Shown here: piece after piece, positions 19,851 to 27,781 of the stretch
Numbering within the stretch: position 1 is the stretch's first letter
Layout: every line of letters begins with the position of its first letter
Assembly (NCBI GenBank): GCA_015062655.1
Contig: SUUG01000011.1
Location: 62,001 to 126,000 of the forward strand
DNA: 64,000 nt
Reading direction: 5' to 3'
Source of the DNA: Coriobacteriaceae bacterium
Lineage (GTDB): Bacteria; Actinomycetota; Coriobacteriia; Coriobacteriales; Coriobacteriaceae
The notes under the pieces: model-generated
Told to the model about the DNA's origin: nothing
The model's database searches: none
Seen by the model: only the letters and a program-made list of their open reading frames with translations
Translations under genes and position numbers: made by a program

Positions 19851-19914
19851 ATGCCGAGCGTTCGTAATCCCCGATTTTCCAATGCAAAAAGGCCGGATTA
19901 CGAACGCTCGGCAT
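19851..19914. repeat. 64-bp palindromic repeat, copy 4
   Basis: Perfect outer arms, extended on both sides by CCCAG/CTGGG-type complementarity (19846-19919). It lies downstream of whiA and upstream of gap, both on the minus strand. Position and stem strength would also suit termination of the whiA transcript. Confidence 0.85.
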
Positions 19915-19984
19915 CTGGGGTGCGGAGGTGGGGACGGGTGGCGGGGCCGGTCGCGGCGCGGACGAGGGAGCGGGGCGGTCCTCC

Positions 19985-20926
19985 TCAGGCGCCGGAGGCG
20001 TCGTGCTCGGCGGCGATCTTCTCGAGCCGCAGCACCCGGTGGTAGAGCGCCGACTTCGACAGCGGCGGGTCGGCGAGCGCCCCGAGGTCGCGCAGCGACA
20101 GGTCGGGATGCGCCTCGCGCAGGCGGCAGAACTCCTCGAGGGCGTCGGGCAGCCCCGCGCGCAGGCCCGCGCGCTCGATGCGCTCGATGAGCGCGACCTG
20201 CGCGCCGGCGGCCCCGGCGGAGCGCCCCTGGTTCGCGAGCTCGGCGTTCACGCGGCGGTTCACGTCGTTCTTCACCGACTTCACGGCGCGGGCGTCCTCG
20301 ATCTCGGCCACCGAGCGGTGCGCGCCGGTGAGCTCCAGCAGCCGCCGGATCTCCTCGGCGCTCTTGATGTAGACGGCGAAGCTCCCGCGCCGAGGGTTCA
20401 CCCGCGCATGGATGCCGAGGCCGCCGATGAGGTCGGCGAGGGCATGTGCGAAGGCCTCCCCCTGCACGGCGATCTCCAGGTGGAAGTCCCCGCGCGGATC
20501 GGCCACGAAGCCGCCGGCGATGAGCGCGCCGCGGATGTAGGCGAGCCGGCAGCAGCCGCGGGCCACGATGTGGTGCGGGATGCCCGGCACGAGCCCGCCC
20601 GTGCGGTCGAGGATGCCGAGCAGGACGAGGGCCTTCTTCAGGTCAGGCTGCTCGGGCAGGGTGATGAGGTAGTTCCTGACCTTGTGCAGGACCGAGCGCC
20701 TCACCGTGAACTCCGTCTTGAGCTTCAGGATCTGGTGCGTGAGCCCGATCATCGTGCGCGCGACGGCGCCGGTCTCGGTCGCCACGGCCACCCGGTAGCG
20801 GTCGGGCCCCGTGATGGAGAGCGTGCCGCAGACGCGGGTGAGCGCGGCCAGCATGGCCAGGTTGCAGTACTCGCAGGCGGGCTCGCAGCGGGCGAGCTCG
20901 TCCCTCACCTCAGCGCTGAAGGACAT
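19985..20926 (-). CDS. whiA: DNA-binding protein WhiA
   Basis: A 313-residue WhiA homologue. The N-terminal two thirds is the degenerate LAGLIDADG homing-endonuclease-like fold (EYCNLAMLAALTRVCGT..., then GCCRLAYIRGALIAGGFVADP). The C terminus carries the helix-turn-helix (LSLRDLGALADPPLSKSALYHRVLRL). WhiA controls sporulation in Streptomyces and affects division and chromosome segregation elsewhere in Gram-positives. It overlaps yvcK by 17 nt and ends the rapZ-yvcK-whiA operon, an order conserved across Gram-positives. Confidence 0.95.
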   Translation of the reverse strand: MSFSAEVRDELARCEPACEYCNLAMLAALTRVCGTLSITGPDRYRVAVATETGAVARTMIGLTHQILKLKTEFTVRRSVLHKVRNYLITLPEQPDLKKALVLLGILDRTGGLVPGIPHHIVARGCCRLAYIRGALIAGGFVADPRGDFHLEIAVQGEAFAHALADLIGGLGIHARVNPRRGSFAVYIKSAEEIRRLLELTGAHRSVAEIEDARAVKSVKNDVNRRVNAELANQGRSAGAAGAQVALIERIERAGLRAGLPDALEEFCRLREAHPDLSLRDLGALADPPLSKSALYHRVLRLEKIAAEHDASGA

Positions 20927-21908
20927 CGTCGATCACCTCGGTGAGGGCCGCGGCCAAAAGCCGCCGGTCGTGGGCCGTGCACGCGTCCTCGTCGGCCATG
21001 TCGCGAAAGAGGACGGCGGGCACGCGCGCGGCGATGCGGGCGGTGGCCTCCCCGCTCACGGCGACGTCGGGGAAGAGCGCGGCGCGGGGGTCGCGCGAGG
21101 CGAACCCCGGGCGGGCGGCCGCGTCGCGCCGGTGGAAGAGCGCCACGTCAACAAGGCTGAGGAAGCCCGCGGCCTCGAGGGCGTCGAGGTAGCCCTCCGC
21201 GTCCATGCCCTCGGTCTCACCCGGCACGTCGGCCTTGGGGCACACGAAGACGCGGCGGGCGCGGGTCTCCTCGAGCGCGCGGGCGATACCGGGCACGAGC
21301 AGGTTCGGCATGAGGGAGGTGAACAGCGACCCCGGCCCGAGGACGATGAGGTCGGCCGCGCGGATGGCCTCGGCAGCCGGCTCGAACGCGCGCGCGTCGG
21401 CGGGCTCGAGCCACACGCGCTCGAGGCGGCCGGAGCCGTAGGAGAGCCTCGCCTGGCCGCTCACCCGCTCCCCCGCCGCGCTGACGCCCGCGATCGTCAC
21501 CGGATCGAGCGTGGAGGGCAGGGTGCGCCCCACGCAGCCGAGCAGGCCCTCGACGGTCTCGAGGGTCGCCATGAAATCGCCGGTCTCGTCGGCCATCGCG
21601 GCGATGAGGAGGTTTCCGAGTGCGTGGTTGTCGAGGTAGGAGAAGCGGTGCTCGAGGGCGCGCGCGAGGGGGCCGCCCGGGTCGGCGGCCAGGGCGACCA
21701 TGCATTTGCGCAGGTCACCGGGGGGAAGCATGCGCTCGCGCTCGCGCAGGATTCCCGACGAGCGGCCGTCGTCGGCCATCGCGACCACCGCGGTGAGCGA
21801 GATCGGCCGACCGAGGCGGCGCAGGGCGGCGATGAGCGCCGGCTGGCCGGTGCCGCCGCCGATGGAGACGACGCGCAGGGCGCCGCCGCTGGTGTTCGCG
21901 GATGCCAC
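20910..21908 (-). CDS. yvcK: YvcK/CofD-like gluconeogenesis and morphology factor
   Basis: A 332-residue UPF0052 protein. The Rossmann-like GGGTGQPALIAALRRLG at about 17-33 binds a UDP-sugar in characterised YvcK proteins. Also visible are MADDGRSSGILR and a GPGSLFTSLMPNLLVPGIARAL segment typical of the family. In Bacillus and Mycobacterium, YvcK/CuvA links carbon source to cell-wall synthesis. It starts with GTG at 21908, 5 nt after the rapZ stop, and overlaps whiA. Confidence 0.93.
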   Translation of the reverse strand: MASANTSGGALRVVSIGGGTGQPALIAALRRLGRPISLTAVVAMADDGRSSGILRERERMLPPGDLRKCMVALAADPGGPLARALEHRFSYLDNHALGNLLIAAMADETGDFMATLETVEGLLGCVGRTLPSTLDPVTIAGVSAAGERVSGQARLSYGSGRLERVWLEPADARAFEPAAEAIRAADLIVLGPGSLFTSLMPNLLVPGIARALEETRARRVFVCPKADVPGETEGMDAEGYLDALEAAGFLSLVDVALFHRRDAAARPGFASRDPRAALFPDVAVSGEATARIAARVPAVLFRDMADEDACTAHDRRLLAAALTEVIDDVLQR

Positions 21909-21913
21909 GGCGA

Positions 21914-22840
21914 TCAGCTCGCGGTGTTCGCCCGCGGCAGATCGCGGTGGGAGGTGCTCACGTGGTACTGCTGGCGCTCGAGGTAGCGCGCCGTGGCCTC
22001 GGCGATCGCGACGGAGCGGTGCTGGCCGCCCGTGCAGCCGACGGCGATCGAGAGCTGGGGCTTGCCCTCGGCGATGTAGCCGGGCATGACGGCGTCGAGC
22101 AGCTGGTACCAGGCCGAGAGGAACTCGCGGGTCTTGGGGTTCTCGAGCACGAAGGAGGAGACCTTCTCATCGAGCCCGGTCAGCGGGCGCATCTCGGGGT
22201 CGTAGAAGGGGTTGGGCAGGAAGCGGACGTCGATCATGAGGTCGGCCTCCACGGGCATGCCGTGCTTGAAGCCGAAGGAGAACACGTGGACGTCCATGAG
22301 CTGCTGGTCGGAGAGCTCGGAGAACGCGGTGCGCAGCCGGTTGCGCAGGGCGTTCGTGCGCAGGCGGGAGGTGTCGATGACCATGTCGGCCTGGGCGCGC
22401 ACGCTCCCCAGCTGCATGCGCTCGCGCTGGATCGCATCGGCCGTGGTCTCCCCGCCCATGGCGAGCGGGTGGCGGCGGCGGTTCTCGCTGTAGCGGCGGA
22501 TGAGCACCTCGTCGGAGGCCTCGAGGAAGACGATCTTGCAGGAGAGCTCGTGGTCGCGCAGGGTGCTGATCACGTCGAGGAGCTCGTCGAACAGGCCCTG
22601 GCTCCTGAGGTCGCAGGTGACGACCAGATGGCGGCCGATACCGGCGTTGATGCCGATGAGCTCGGCGAGCTGGAGGATGAGCGAGGGCGGCAGGTTGTCG
22701 ATGCAGAAGTAGCCCATGTCCTCGAACACGTGCATGGCCTGCGTGCGGCCGGAGCCGGACATGCCGGTGATGATGACGATGTCGGGCACGCGGTCGGCGA
22801 GCTCGGCCGCGGTGATGGGGTCCTCGGCGATACCTGCCAT
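21914..22840 (-). CDS. rapZ: RapZ-like nucleotide-binding adaptor
   Basis: A 308-residue RapZ/YvcJ family protein. The N-terminal P-loop reads TGMSGSGRTQA, with Arg where many homologues have Lys. The C-terminal domain has GCTGGQHRSV and ends near DLPRAN. In E. coli RapZ senses UDP-GlcNAc and controls the GlmZ RNA; in Gram-positives the role is less clear. The ATG at 22840 follows GAGGAGG. It heads the operon with yvcK and whiA. Confidence 0.93.
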   Translation of the reverse strand: MAGIAEDPITAAELADRVPDIVIITGMSGSGRTQAMHVFEDMGYFCIDNLPPSLILQLAELIGINAGIGRHLVVTCDLRSQGLFDELLDVISTLRDHELSCKIVFLEASDEVLIRRYSENRRRHPLAMGGETTADAIQRERMQLGSVRAQADMVIDTSRLRTNALRNRLRTAFSELSDQQLMDVHVFSFGFKHGMPVEADLMIDVRFLPNPFYDPEMRPLTGLDEKVSSFVLENPKTREFLSAWYQLLDAVMPGYIAEGKPQLSIAVGCTGGQHRSVAIAEATARYLERQQYHVSTSHRDLPRANTAS

Positions 22841-22984
22841 GGCGCCTCCTCGGGATGCGTTTCGATGCACCCCAGTATAGCCGAGCGTATGGCGCTCGTA
22901 TGGAGCGGCCGGGCGGCAAGGCGGCACGGGGCGGGGCACCTCGCGCCCCGCGGCCCCGCACCCGCCGCCCCCGCGGCCCCGCCG

Positions 22985-23047
22985 ATGCCGAGCGTTCGCA
23001 ATACGGCATTTTCAGACGAAAAAAGGCCGAATTACGAACGCTCGGCA
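22985..23047. repeat. 64-bp palindromic repeat, copy 5
   Basis: The outer arms ATGCCGAGCGTTCGCAAT and the inverse are present with one substitution; the inner segment CGGCATTTTC...GAAAAAAGGCCG pairs too. It is followed 10 nt later by copy 6, the only tandem pair in the window. Confidence 0.85.
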
Positions 23048-23057
23048 AACCGGTGGC

Positions 23058-23120
23058 GTGCCGAGCGTTCGTAATTCGGCCTCATGGCGCACGGCGACGC
23101 GGGATCGCGAACGCTCGGCG
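23058..23120. repeat. 64-bp palindromic repeat, copy 6 (diverged)
   Basis: The outer arms are GTGCCGAGCGTTCGTAAT and ATCGCGAACGCTCGGC. The centre (CTCATGGCGCACGGCGA) has lost the T-run and A-run of other copies. It lies in tandem with copy 5 between nanE and rapZ. Confidence 0.8.
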
Positions 23121-23150
23121 CCCGGGCGGGCTTGCGGGAGCGCCCGGGCG

Positions 23151-23837
23151 CTACGCGATCGCGTCGGCGAACCAGCTCGTGATCGAGGTGGGATGCGTGA
23201 TCGCCGTGCCCACCACCACCGACCAGGCGCCGGCCTCGATCGCGGCCGCGGCCTCGGCGGGCGTGTGCACGCGGCCCTCGCAGACCACGGGCAAGTCGGG
23301 GAACTCGGAGGTCGCCTGGCGCAGCAGCTCGAGGTCGGGGCCGTCGGCCATCGTGCAGTCGATCGCGGCCGCGCCGTGCGAGAGCGTCGTCGAGACGAGG
23401 TCGAACCCGAGCGCGGCGGCGCGGCGGATGTCGTCGATCGTCATGCAGTCGGCCATCGTGAGCGCGCCCTCCTCCTTGAGCGCGCAAAGCGTGTCCTCGA
23501 CCGTGCGCCCGTCCGGACGCGGCCGGTCCGTGGCGTCGATGGCGACGATATCGGCGCCGGCCGCCGCGCAGGCACGGGCGTGGCGCGCGGTGGGCGTGAT
23601 GTAGACGCCCTCGTGGCCCTCTTTCCACAGGCCGATCACGGGCACCTCCACCCGGCCCTTGATGGCGGATATGTCGGAGAGGCCCTGGCAGCGGATGGCC
23701 GCGGCGCCGCCGAGCTCGCAGGCGCGCGCCATGCTCGCCATGATCTCGGGGCGGCGCAGGGGCTCGCCCATGTAGGCCTGGACGCTGACGATGAGCTTGC
23801 CTTTGAGCGAGGCGATGAGCGGGTTCACATCAGACAT
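23151..23837 (-). CDS. nanE: N-acetylmannosamine-6-phosphate 2-epimerase
   Basis: A 228-residue TIM-barrel enzyme converting ManNAc-6-P to GlcNAc-6-P. Visible family features are LKGKLIVSVQAYMGEPLRRPEIMASMARA, IRCQGLSDI, VIGLWKEG (catalytic Lys region), YITPT, ADIVAIDATDRPRP and the C-terminal GAWSVVVGTAITHP. It is translated from an ATG overlapping the RDD gene by 8 nt. No nanA or nanK is nearby, so the substrate probably reaches it already phosphorylated by the PTS encoded upstream; that link is inference. Confidence 0.93.
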   Translation of the reverse strand: MSDVNPLIASLKGKLIVSVQAYMGEPLRRPEIMASMARACELGGAAAIRCQGLSDISAIKGRVEVPVIGLWKEGHEGVYITPTARHARACAAAGADIVAIDATDRPRPDGRTVEDTLCALKEEGALTMADCMTIDDIRRAAALGFDLVSTTLSHGAAAIDCTMADGPDLELLRQATSEFPDLPVVCEGRVHTPAEAAAAIEAGAWSVVVGTAITHPTSITSWFADAIA

Positions 23838-24399
23838 GGTCGTTCCTTTCCTCGAGGGGCGCCGCGGGCCGAGAGACCCGGACGACCCTGGTTTTCAACA
23901 GGCGGTCCACCAGCAGCTCGCGGGAGGGGTCGCGCTCCACGATGAGCCCGACCGCCACATACTCGATCAGGCTGAACACGGCGAGCGCGGGGCCCGCGGC
24001 GACGCGCAGCACGCACTCGCGCACGAACAGCTGGCCCGCACGGCGCGCGGTGCCGTCGCGGTTCTCGATCGCGATGCCGGCGACGATCGCCCCGAGCGTG
24101 CGGCCGCCGGCGCGCAAGGGCAGCCAGACCGTGAGGAGGCCCAGCGTCGCCACAGCGCACACGAGCATCAGATTTCCCTGCTGCTCGGTCGCCGGATCGA
24201 GGTAGAACACCCCGGCGCAGAAGTAGAAGAGGCTCACGAGGCCGGCGGCAAGACCCCAGTCGACGGCCCAGCCGGCAGCGCGGCGAAGCATCCCCGCGCA
24301 CTCGCGCGGAGCCGGGTCCCTGCGGGACTCGACCCGCGCCTGCCGGCTCGACCCTGCGGCCTCCCCCGCGCGCGGGCGGCGGCGTCGCTTCTTTCCCAT
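23830..24399 (-). CDS. RDD-family membrane protein
   Basis: A 189-residue protein with a basic cytoplasmic N terminus (GKKRRRRPRAG...) and an RDD domain at about 38-165. RAAGWAVDWGLAAGLVSLFYF gives the first helix with the Arg/Asp signature, and GGRTLGAIVAGIAIENRDG the conserved loop. RDD proteins are poorly defined; some are transporters or Na+/H+ antiporters, others accessory proteins. It sits between the PTS gene and nanE and overlaps nanE, so co-translation is likely. SD AGGGAGG precedes ATG 24399. Confidence 0.85.
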   Translation of the reverse strand: MGKKRRRRPRAGEAAGSSRQARVESRRDPAPRECAGMLRRAAGWAVDWGLAAGLVSLFYFCAGVFYLDPATEQQGNLMLVCAVATLGLLTVWLPLRAGGRTLGAIVAGIAIENRDGTARRAGQLFVRECVLRVAAGPALAVFSLIEYVAVGLIVERDPSRELLVDRLLKTRVVRVSRPAAPLEERNDHV

Positions 24400-24417
24400 G
24401 GGCCTCCCTTCATCGAA

Positions 24418-24445
24418 ACGGGGCCGGGCGAAGGCCCGACCCCGT
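24418..24445 (-). terminator. Terminator after the PTS gene
   Basis: Stem ACGGGGTCGGGC/GCCCGGCCCCGT on the minus strand followed by TTTCG. It lies between the PTS stop and the RDD start, so nanE and rdd may be transcribed at a lower level. Confidence 0.65.
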
Positions 24446-24490
24446 CATCCTGGCGCAGACGGCGCGGGTGCTCCCCCGCCGGCGCACGGC

Positions 24491-26002
24491 CTACTCGTCG
24501 ATGCCGAGCTCCTCGAGGACGGCCGACTTGTACAGGATGGCCTTCGCGCCGAAGACCGCCTGGATGCCGCCGTCCACGTCGAGGACGCCCGCGGCGCCGA
24601 GCTTCATGAACAGGTCGCGGTCCACCTTATTGGTGTCGTGCACGCTCACGCGCAGGCGCGTGATGCAGGCGTCCACGTCCTCGATGTTCTCAGGGCCGCC
24701 GAGCGCGGTGATGATGACCTTGGCGTCCTCGGCGAGCTCGCCCTTCTCCCCCGCGCTCTTCTGAGGAGCGGAAGCGGGCGCCGCCGCCTCGTCATCGCGG
24801 CCGGGCGTCATGATGTTGAACTTGGTGATCAGGAAACGCCAGGTGAAGTAGTACAGGCAGGCCCAGGCGGCACCGAACGGGATCTGGAGCAGCCAGTTCG
24901 TCTTCTCGTTGCCCTGCATGATGCCGAACAGGAAGAAGTCGATGAAACCGCCTGAGAAGGTGTTGCCGATGCGGATCTGCAGCAGGTCGGCCACGAGGAA
25001 GGACAGGCCGTCGAAGAAGGCGTGCAGCACGTAGAGCGGCGGGCACACGAACAGGAACATGTACTCGAGCGGCTCGGTGATGCCGGTGAGGAACGAGGTC
25101 GCGGCGACGCCGAGGAAGAGGCCGGCGAACTTGGAGCGGCGCTCCTTCGGCACGCAGTGGTACATGGCGAGGGCGGCGGCGGGCAGGCCGAACATCATCG
25201 TGGAGAAGCGGCCGGCGAAGAAGCGGGTGCCCTCGGTGAACAGACCCGTGTGGCTGGCGTCGGCGAGCTGGGCGAAGAAGATGTTCTGCGCACCCACGAC
25301 CTGCTCACCGGCGATGACGGCGGTGCCGCCGAGCTCGGTGTACCAGAACATCGGGTAGATCATGTGGTGCAGGCCGATGGCGCCGCACAGGCGCATGAGG
25401 AACCCGTAGAAGAAGCTGCCGATCACGCCGGCGGCGGCGATGGCGTTGCCGGCGGCCACGAGCAGCTGCTGGAACGGCGGCCAGATCAGGTAGAAGACCG
25501 CGCCGATGGCGATGCCCGCCACGCTCGTGACGATGGGCACGAAGCGGGAGCCGCCGAAGAAGCCGAGCACCTGCGGCAGCTGGATGTTGTGGAACCGGTT
25601 GTGCAGGTTCACCGCAACGAGGCCGATCACGAGGGCGCCCACGACGCCGGTGTCGATGGCGGCGCCGTCAGGGTTGAAGATCGACAGCAGGGTCGTGGAG
25701 GTGGTGGTCATCACCAGGTAGCCCACGACGCCGGCGAGCGCCGCCACGCCCTTGTCGCGGCGGGCGAGGCCGATGCACAGGCCCACGCACAAAAGCATCG
25801 GCAGGTTCGCGAAGATGATGCTGCCGGCGGCGTTCATGACCTTGAAGACGGCCTGCAGCCAATCGACGTCGAGCATGGGGTAGGCGGCGATCGTGGCGGC
25901 GGAGCTGAAGGCGCCGCCGATGCCGAGCAGCAGGCCCGCTGCCGGCAGGATCGCGATCGGCAGCATGAACGCCTTGCCGACCTTTTGCAGAAGCTTGAAC
26001 AC
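24491..26002 (-). CDS. PTS sugar transporter subunit IIBC (glucose/GlcNAc family)
   Basis: A 503-residue membrane permease that phosphorylates its sugar during uptake. The EIIC domain (1 to about 400) has about ten hydrophobic segments and the conserved ITEPLEYMFLF region. The EIIB domain at the C terminus has the phosphorylated cysteine in DACITRLRV (Cys at about 446). There is no EIIA domain, so a separate IIA must act in trans. The GTG at 26002 is chosen because AAAGGAG lies 6 nt upstream. It follows a LicT-type regulator and precedes rdd-nanE, suggesting an amino-sugar or maltose/glucose-type substrate. Confidence 0.9.
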   Translation of the reverse strand: MFKLLQKVGKAFMLPIAILPAAGLLLGIGGAFSSAATIAAYPMLDVDWLQAVFKVMNAAGSIIFANLPMLLCVGLCIGLARRDKGVAALAGVVGYLVMTTTSTTLLSIFNPDGAAIDTGVVGALVIGLVAVNLHNRFHNIQLPQVLGFFGGSRFVPIVTSVAGIAIGAVFYLIWPPFQQLLVAAGNAIAAAGVIGSFFYGFLMRLCGAIGLHHMIYPMFWYTELGGTAVIAGEQVVGAQNIFFAQLADASHTGLFTEGTRFFAGRFSTMMFGLPAAALAMYHCVPKERRSKFAGLFLGVAATSFLTGITEPLEYMFLFVCPPLYVLHAFFDGLSFLVADLLQIRIGNTFSGGFIDFFLFGIMQGNEKTNWLLQIPFGAAWACLYYFTWRFLITKFNIMTPGRDDEAAAPASAPQKSAGEKGELAEDAKVIITALGGPENIEDVDACITRLRVSVHDTNKVDRDLFMKLGAAGVLDVDGGIQAVFGAKAILYKSAVLEELGIDE

Positions 26003-26092
26003 GGGTTCTCCTTTCAAGAGGTACAGATCTGCCATGGTGCGCGGCTCGCGGACGCGCGCCCGCACCTCGCGGCGCGGACGGGCCGAGCGCGG

Positions 26093-26971
26093 TTACGGGG
26101 CGCCCTCCCTCCCCTCACGGCGCCGCTCGCTGCCGCGGACTCGCTCGATGTGCATGGTGAGGTACATCCACTCGTTGCGCGGCACCTCGTAGCCGTGCTC
26201 GCGCGCGACGAAGTCGACGATGGTGTCGGAGACGGCGGCCGCCGCGGGGTACTCGCGCTCCACCATGGCGATGAGCCGGCTGTCCTCGGGCAGGGACTCG
26301 GCGGCGGCGCTCGCCGGCGCGACGGCGCGCTGGGCGAAGAGCTTGAGGTGCACCATGAAGCGGTAGTACGCGAGCGACTCCTCGTCGAGGTCGAGGCCGA
26401 GCTCCTCGCGGGTGATCTGGATGGCGCGCTGGATGATGCCGGCCATCTCGGTGGTGGCCTCCATGCCCACGCCGGTGCTCGCGTTGACGAAGTGCAGGGC
26501 GATGAAGGCCGCCTCGTCCTCGGGCAGCGTCACCTTGAACACGCGCTCGATGTAGGAGACGGCGGTGAGGGCGCACTCGAACTCGTCGCGGTAGACCATG
26601 CGCGTCTCGAAGGTGAGGCGGTTGGCGATGAGCTGGCCGGCGCGGGCGCGCTCGACGGTGAAGTGGATGTGGTCGGCGAGTGCGGGGTAGATGCCGTCGT
26701 CCAGGCTGCGGCCGAGGCGCAGGCGCGCGTGCTCGACGATGTTCTGGGCGACCTCGAAGTACTCCTCGGGGATGAGGCCCGTGAGGCCGTCGAGGCGGCG
26801 GGTGAGCTCGGGGACGTGCTGGGTGAAGAGGCGCTCGACCGACGACTCCTCGAGGGTGTCGCCGCGACGGCGGCCGAAGGCGAGGCCCTTGCCCATGGCG
26901 ATGCAGTCCTGGCCTGCGTCGTCCACCACGATGGCTATGTTGTTGTTGAGCACCTTTGCGATCGTCAACAC
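26093..26971 (-). CDS. BglG/LicT-family transcription antiterminator
   Basis: A 292-residue RNA-binding antiterminator. The N-terminal CAT domain (1-55; VLTIAKVLNNNIAIV, GKGLAFGRRRGD) binds an RNA hairpin. Two PRD domains follow, with the PTS-phosphorylated histidines visible: His101/His103 and His160 in PRD1, and His208 and His274 in PRD2. When the cognate sugar is absent the PTS phosphorylates PRD1 and inactivates the protein. The GTG at 26971 has AGAAGGAG upstream. A matching RNA target lies in its own leader (27048-27076), so the gene is probably autoregulated with the downstream PTS. Confidence 0.92.
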   Translation of the reverse strand: MLTIAKVLNNNIAIVVDDAGQDCIAMGKGLAFGRRRGDTLEESSVERLFTQHVPELTRRLDGLTGLIPEEYFEVAQNIVEHARLRLGRSLDDGIYPALADHIHFTVERARAGQLIANRLTFETRMVYRDEFECALTAVSYIERVFKVTLPEDEAAFIALHFVNASTGVGMEATTEMAGIIQRAIQITREELGLDLDEESLAYYRFMVHLKLFAQRAVAPASAAAESLPEDSRLIAMVEREYPAAAAVSDTIVDFVAREHGYEVPRNEWMYLTMHIERVRGSERRREGREGAP

Positions 26972-27011
26972 AGGTACGGGACTCCTTCTGCGGTGGGGCG
27001 GCACCAAAGAA

Positions 27012-27059
27012 GCGGGCGACACCGAAAGCGGGGGTTTCCTAACTTTCGGTGTCGCCCGC
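27012..27059 (-). terminator. Regulated terminator in the licT leader
   Basis: A 17-bp perfect stem (GCGGGCGACACCGAAAG with its inverse) around a 14-nt loop, followed on the minus strand by TTCTTTGG. It lies about 40 nt upstream of the licT start and overlaps the antiterminator sequence at its 5' arm. Confidence 0.85.
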
Positions 27060-27076
27060 ATGACCGGTCACGATCC
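27048..27076 (-). promoter_or_regulatory. Ribonucleic antiterminator (RAT) for the LicT-type protein
   Basis: A 29-nt segment on the minus strand begins GGATCGTGACCGG and ends GCGGGCGACACC. It has the length and conserved positions of BglG/SacY-family RATs (GGAT-GT-AC-G ... GC-GGC-A-ACC). It covers the 5' arm of the terminator, so binding of the antiterminator would block termination. This is the classical architecture for licT/bglG-controlled operons. Confidence 0.75.
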
Positions 27077-27198
27077 TCATCAAGTATGTGGCATGAGTGT
27101 AGGGGACGTGCGGGGCCGTGTCAACGTGCGGGGCGGCCGGGCGGGCGCGGTGCGGGCGGGCGGCGGCCGGCGGGCGGCGGCCCGTTGCGGGCCGGTGG

Positions 27199-27261
27199 AT
27201 GCCGAGCGTTCGTAATTCGAGCTTTTTTCGCTGAAATATGCCGTATTGCGAACGCTCGGCA
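27199..27261. repeat. 64-bp palindromic repeat, copy 7
   Basis: Outer arms ATGCCGAGCGTTCGTAAT and TTGCGAACGCTCGGCA; centre TCGAGCTTTTTTCGCTGAAATATGCCG is split here only by its T-run and A-run. It is the last copy seen in the window; none occurs between 27.3 and 64 kb. Confidence 0.85.
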
Positions 27262-27312
27262 AGGGGGACACGCGCTTTGAGGCGGATGCGGTGACCCGCG
27301 CGAGCCGGCTGC

Positions 27313-27460
27313 CAGAAGTCCCCGCCGTGAACGGGTTTTCCGTCAGAATTCGACACTAATAATGTTATTCAACGCTCTAAACAGGCGTTTTTCTGGAGTG
27401 AAACCGAGATAATCGCGAAAAACCCGTTCACAGCGGGGACTTCTGTCACACCGACCCCCT
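27313..27460. mobile_element. MITE-like element with GAAGTCCCCGC terminal inverted repeats, copy A
   Basis: About 148 bp bounded by inverted ends: CAGAAGTCCCCGCCGTGAAC at the left and its near-inverse at the right (CGTTCACAGCGGGGACTTCTG, continuing to ACCGACCCCC). The left end lacks the GGGGGTCGG part seen in copy B. The interior is AT-rich and non-coding. It separates the licT upstream region from a small truncated ORF. Confidence 0.65.
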
Positions 27461-27620
27461 ACTGCGATGGAGGTTGGGGTTGCGAGATTGCCGGTCGGCG
27501 GGCGGAAAAGCGTGTTCCGGCGGCCTTCGCGAGATTTGAATAGACCGCCGGCAGTCTCGTCACCAGGCATGTCTGGATTCGAGCAAACTGCAGGCGGCTC
27601 GTCTTGGTCTCGTCGGCCAT
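27459..27620 (-). pseudogene. Possible truncated small gene ending at the MITE-like element
   Basis: A 53-codon ORF starts at an ATG with a strong SD (GGGAGGAG, 5 nt spacing) and begins MADETKTSRLQFARIQ. Its TAG stop is formed exactly at the right border of the MITE-like element. The first 11 codons have the GC3 pattern of real genes, the remainder less so. It may be the 5' remnant of a gene cut by the insertion. No function is recognised. It lies downstream of proA on the same strand. Confidence 0.35.
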
Positions 27621-27781
27621 GCGTTCTCCTCCCGTTCGCCCCCGGCGTTTGTTCGGCGGTTCACTCCGCGTCGGGTGGGGCGTGGGCCGCCCCGTGCCTC
27701 TTCCGGGGGCGTCGGCCGTCCCCATTGCCGGCACCGATAGTCCGGGGGCCGTCGCTTTTCAGCAAAGCGGGCGGCGGATGC

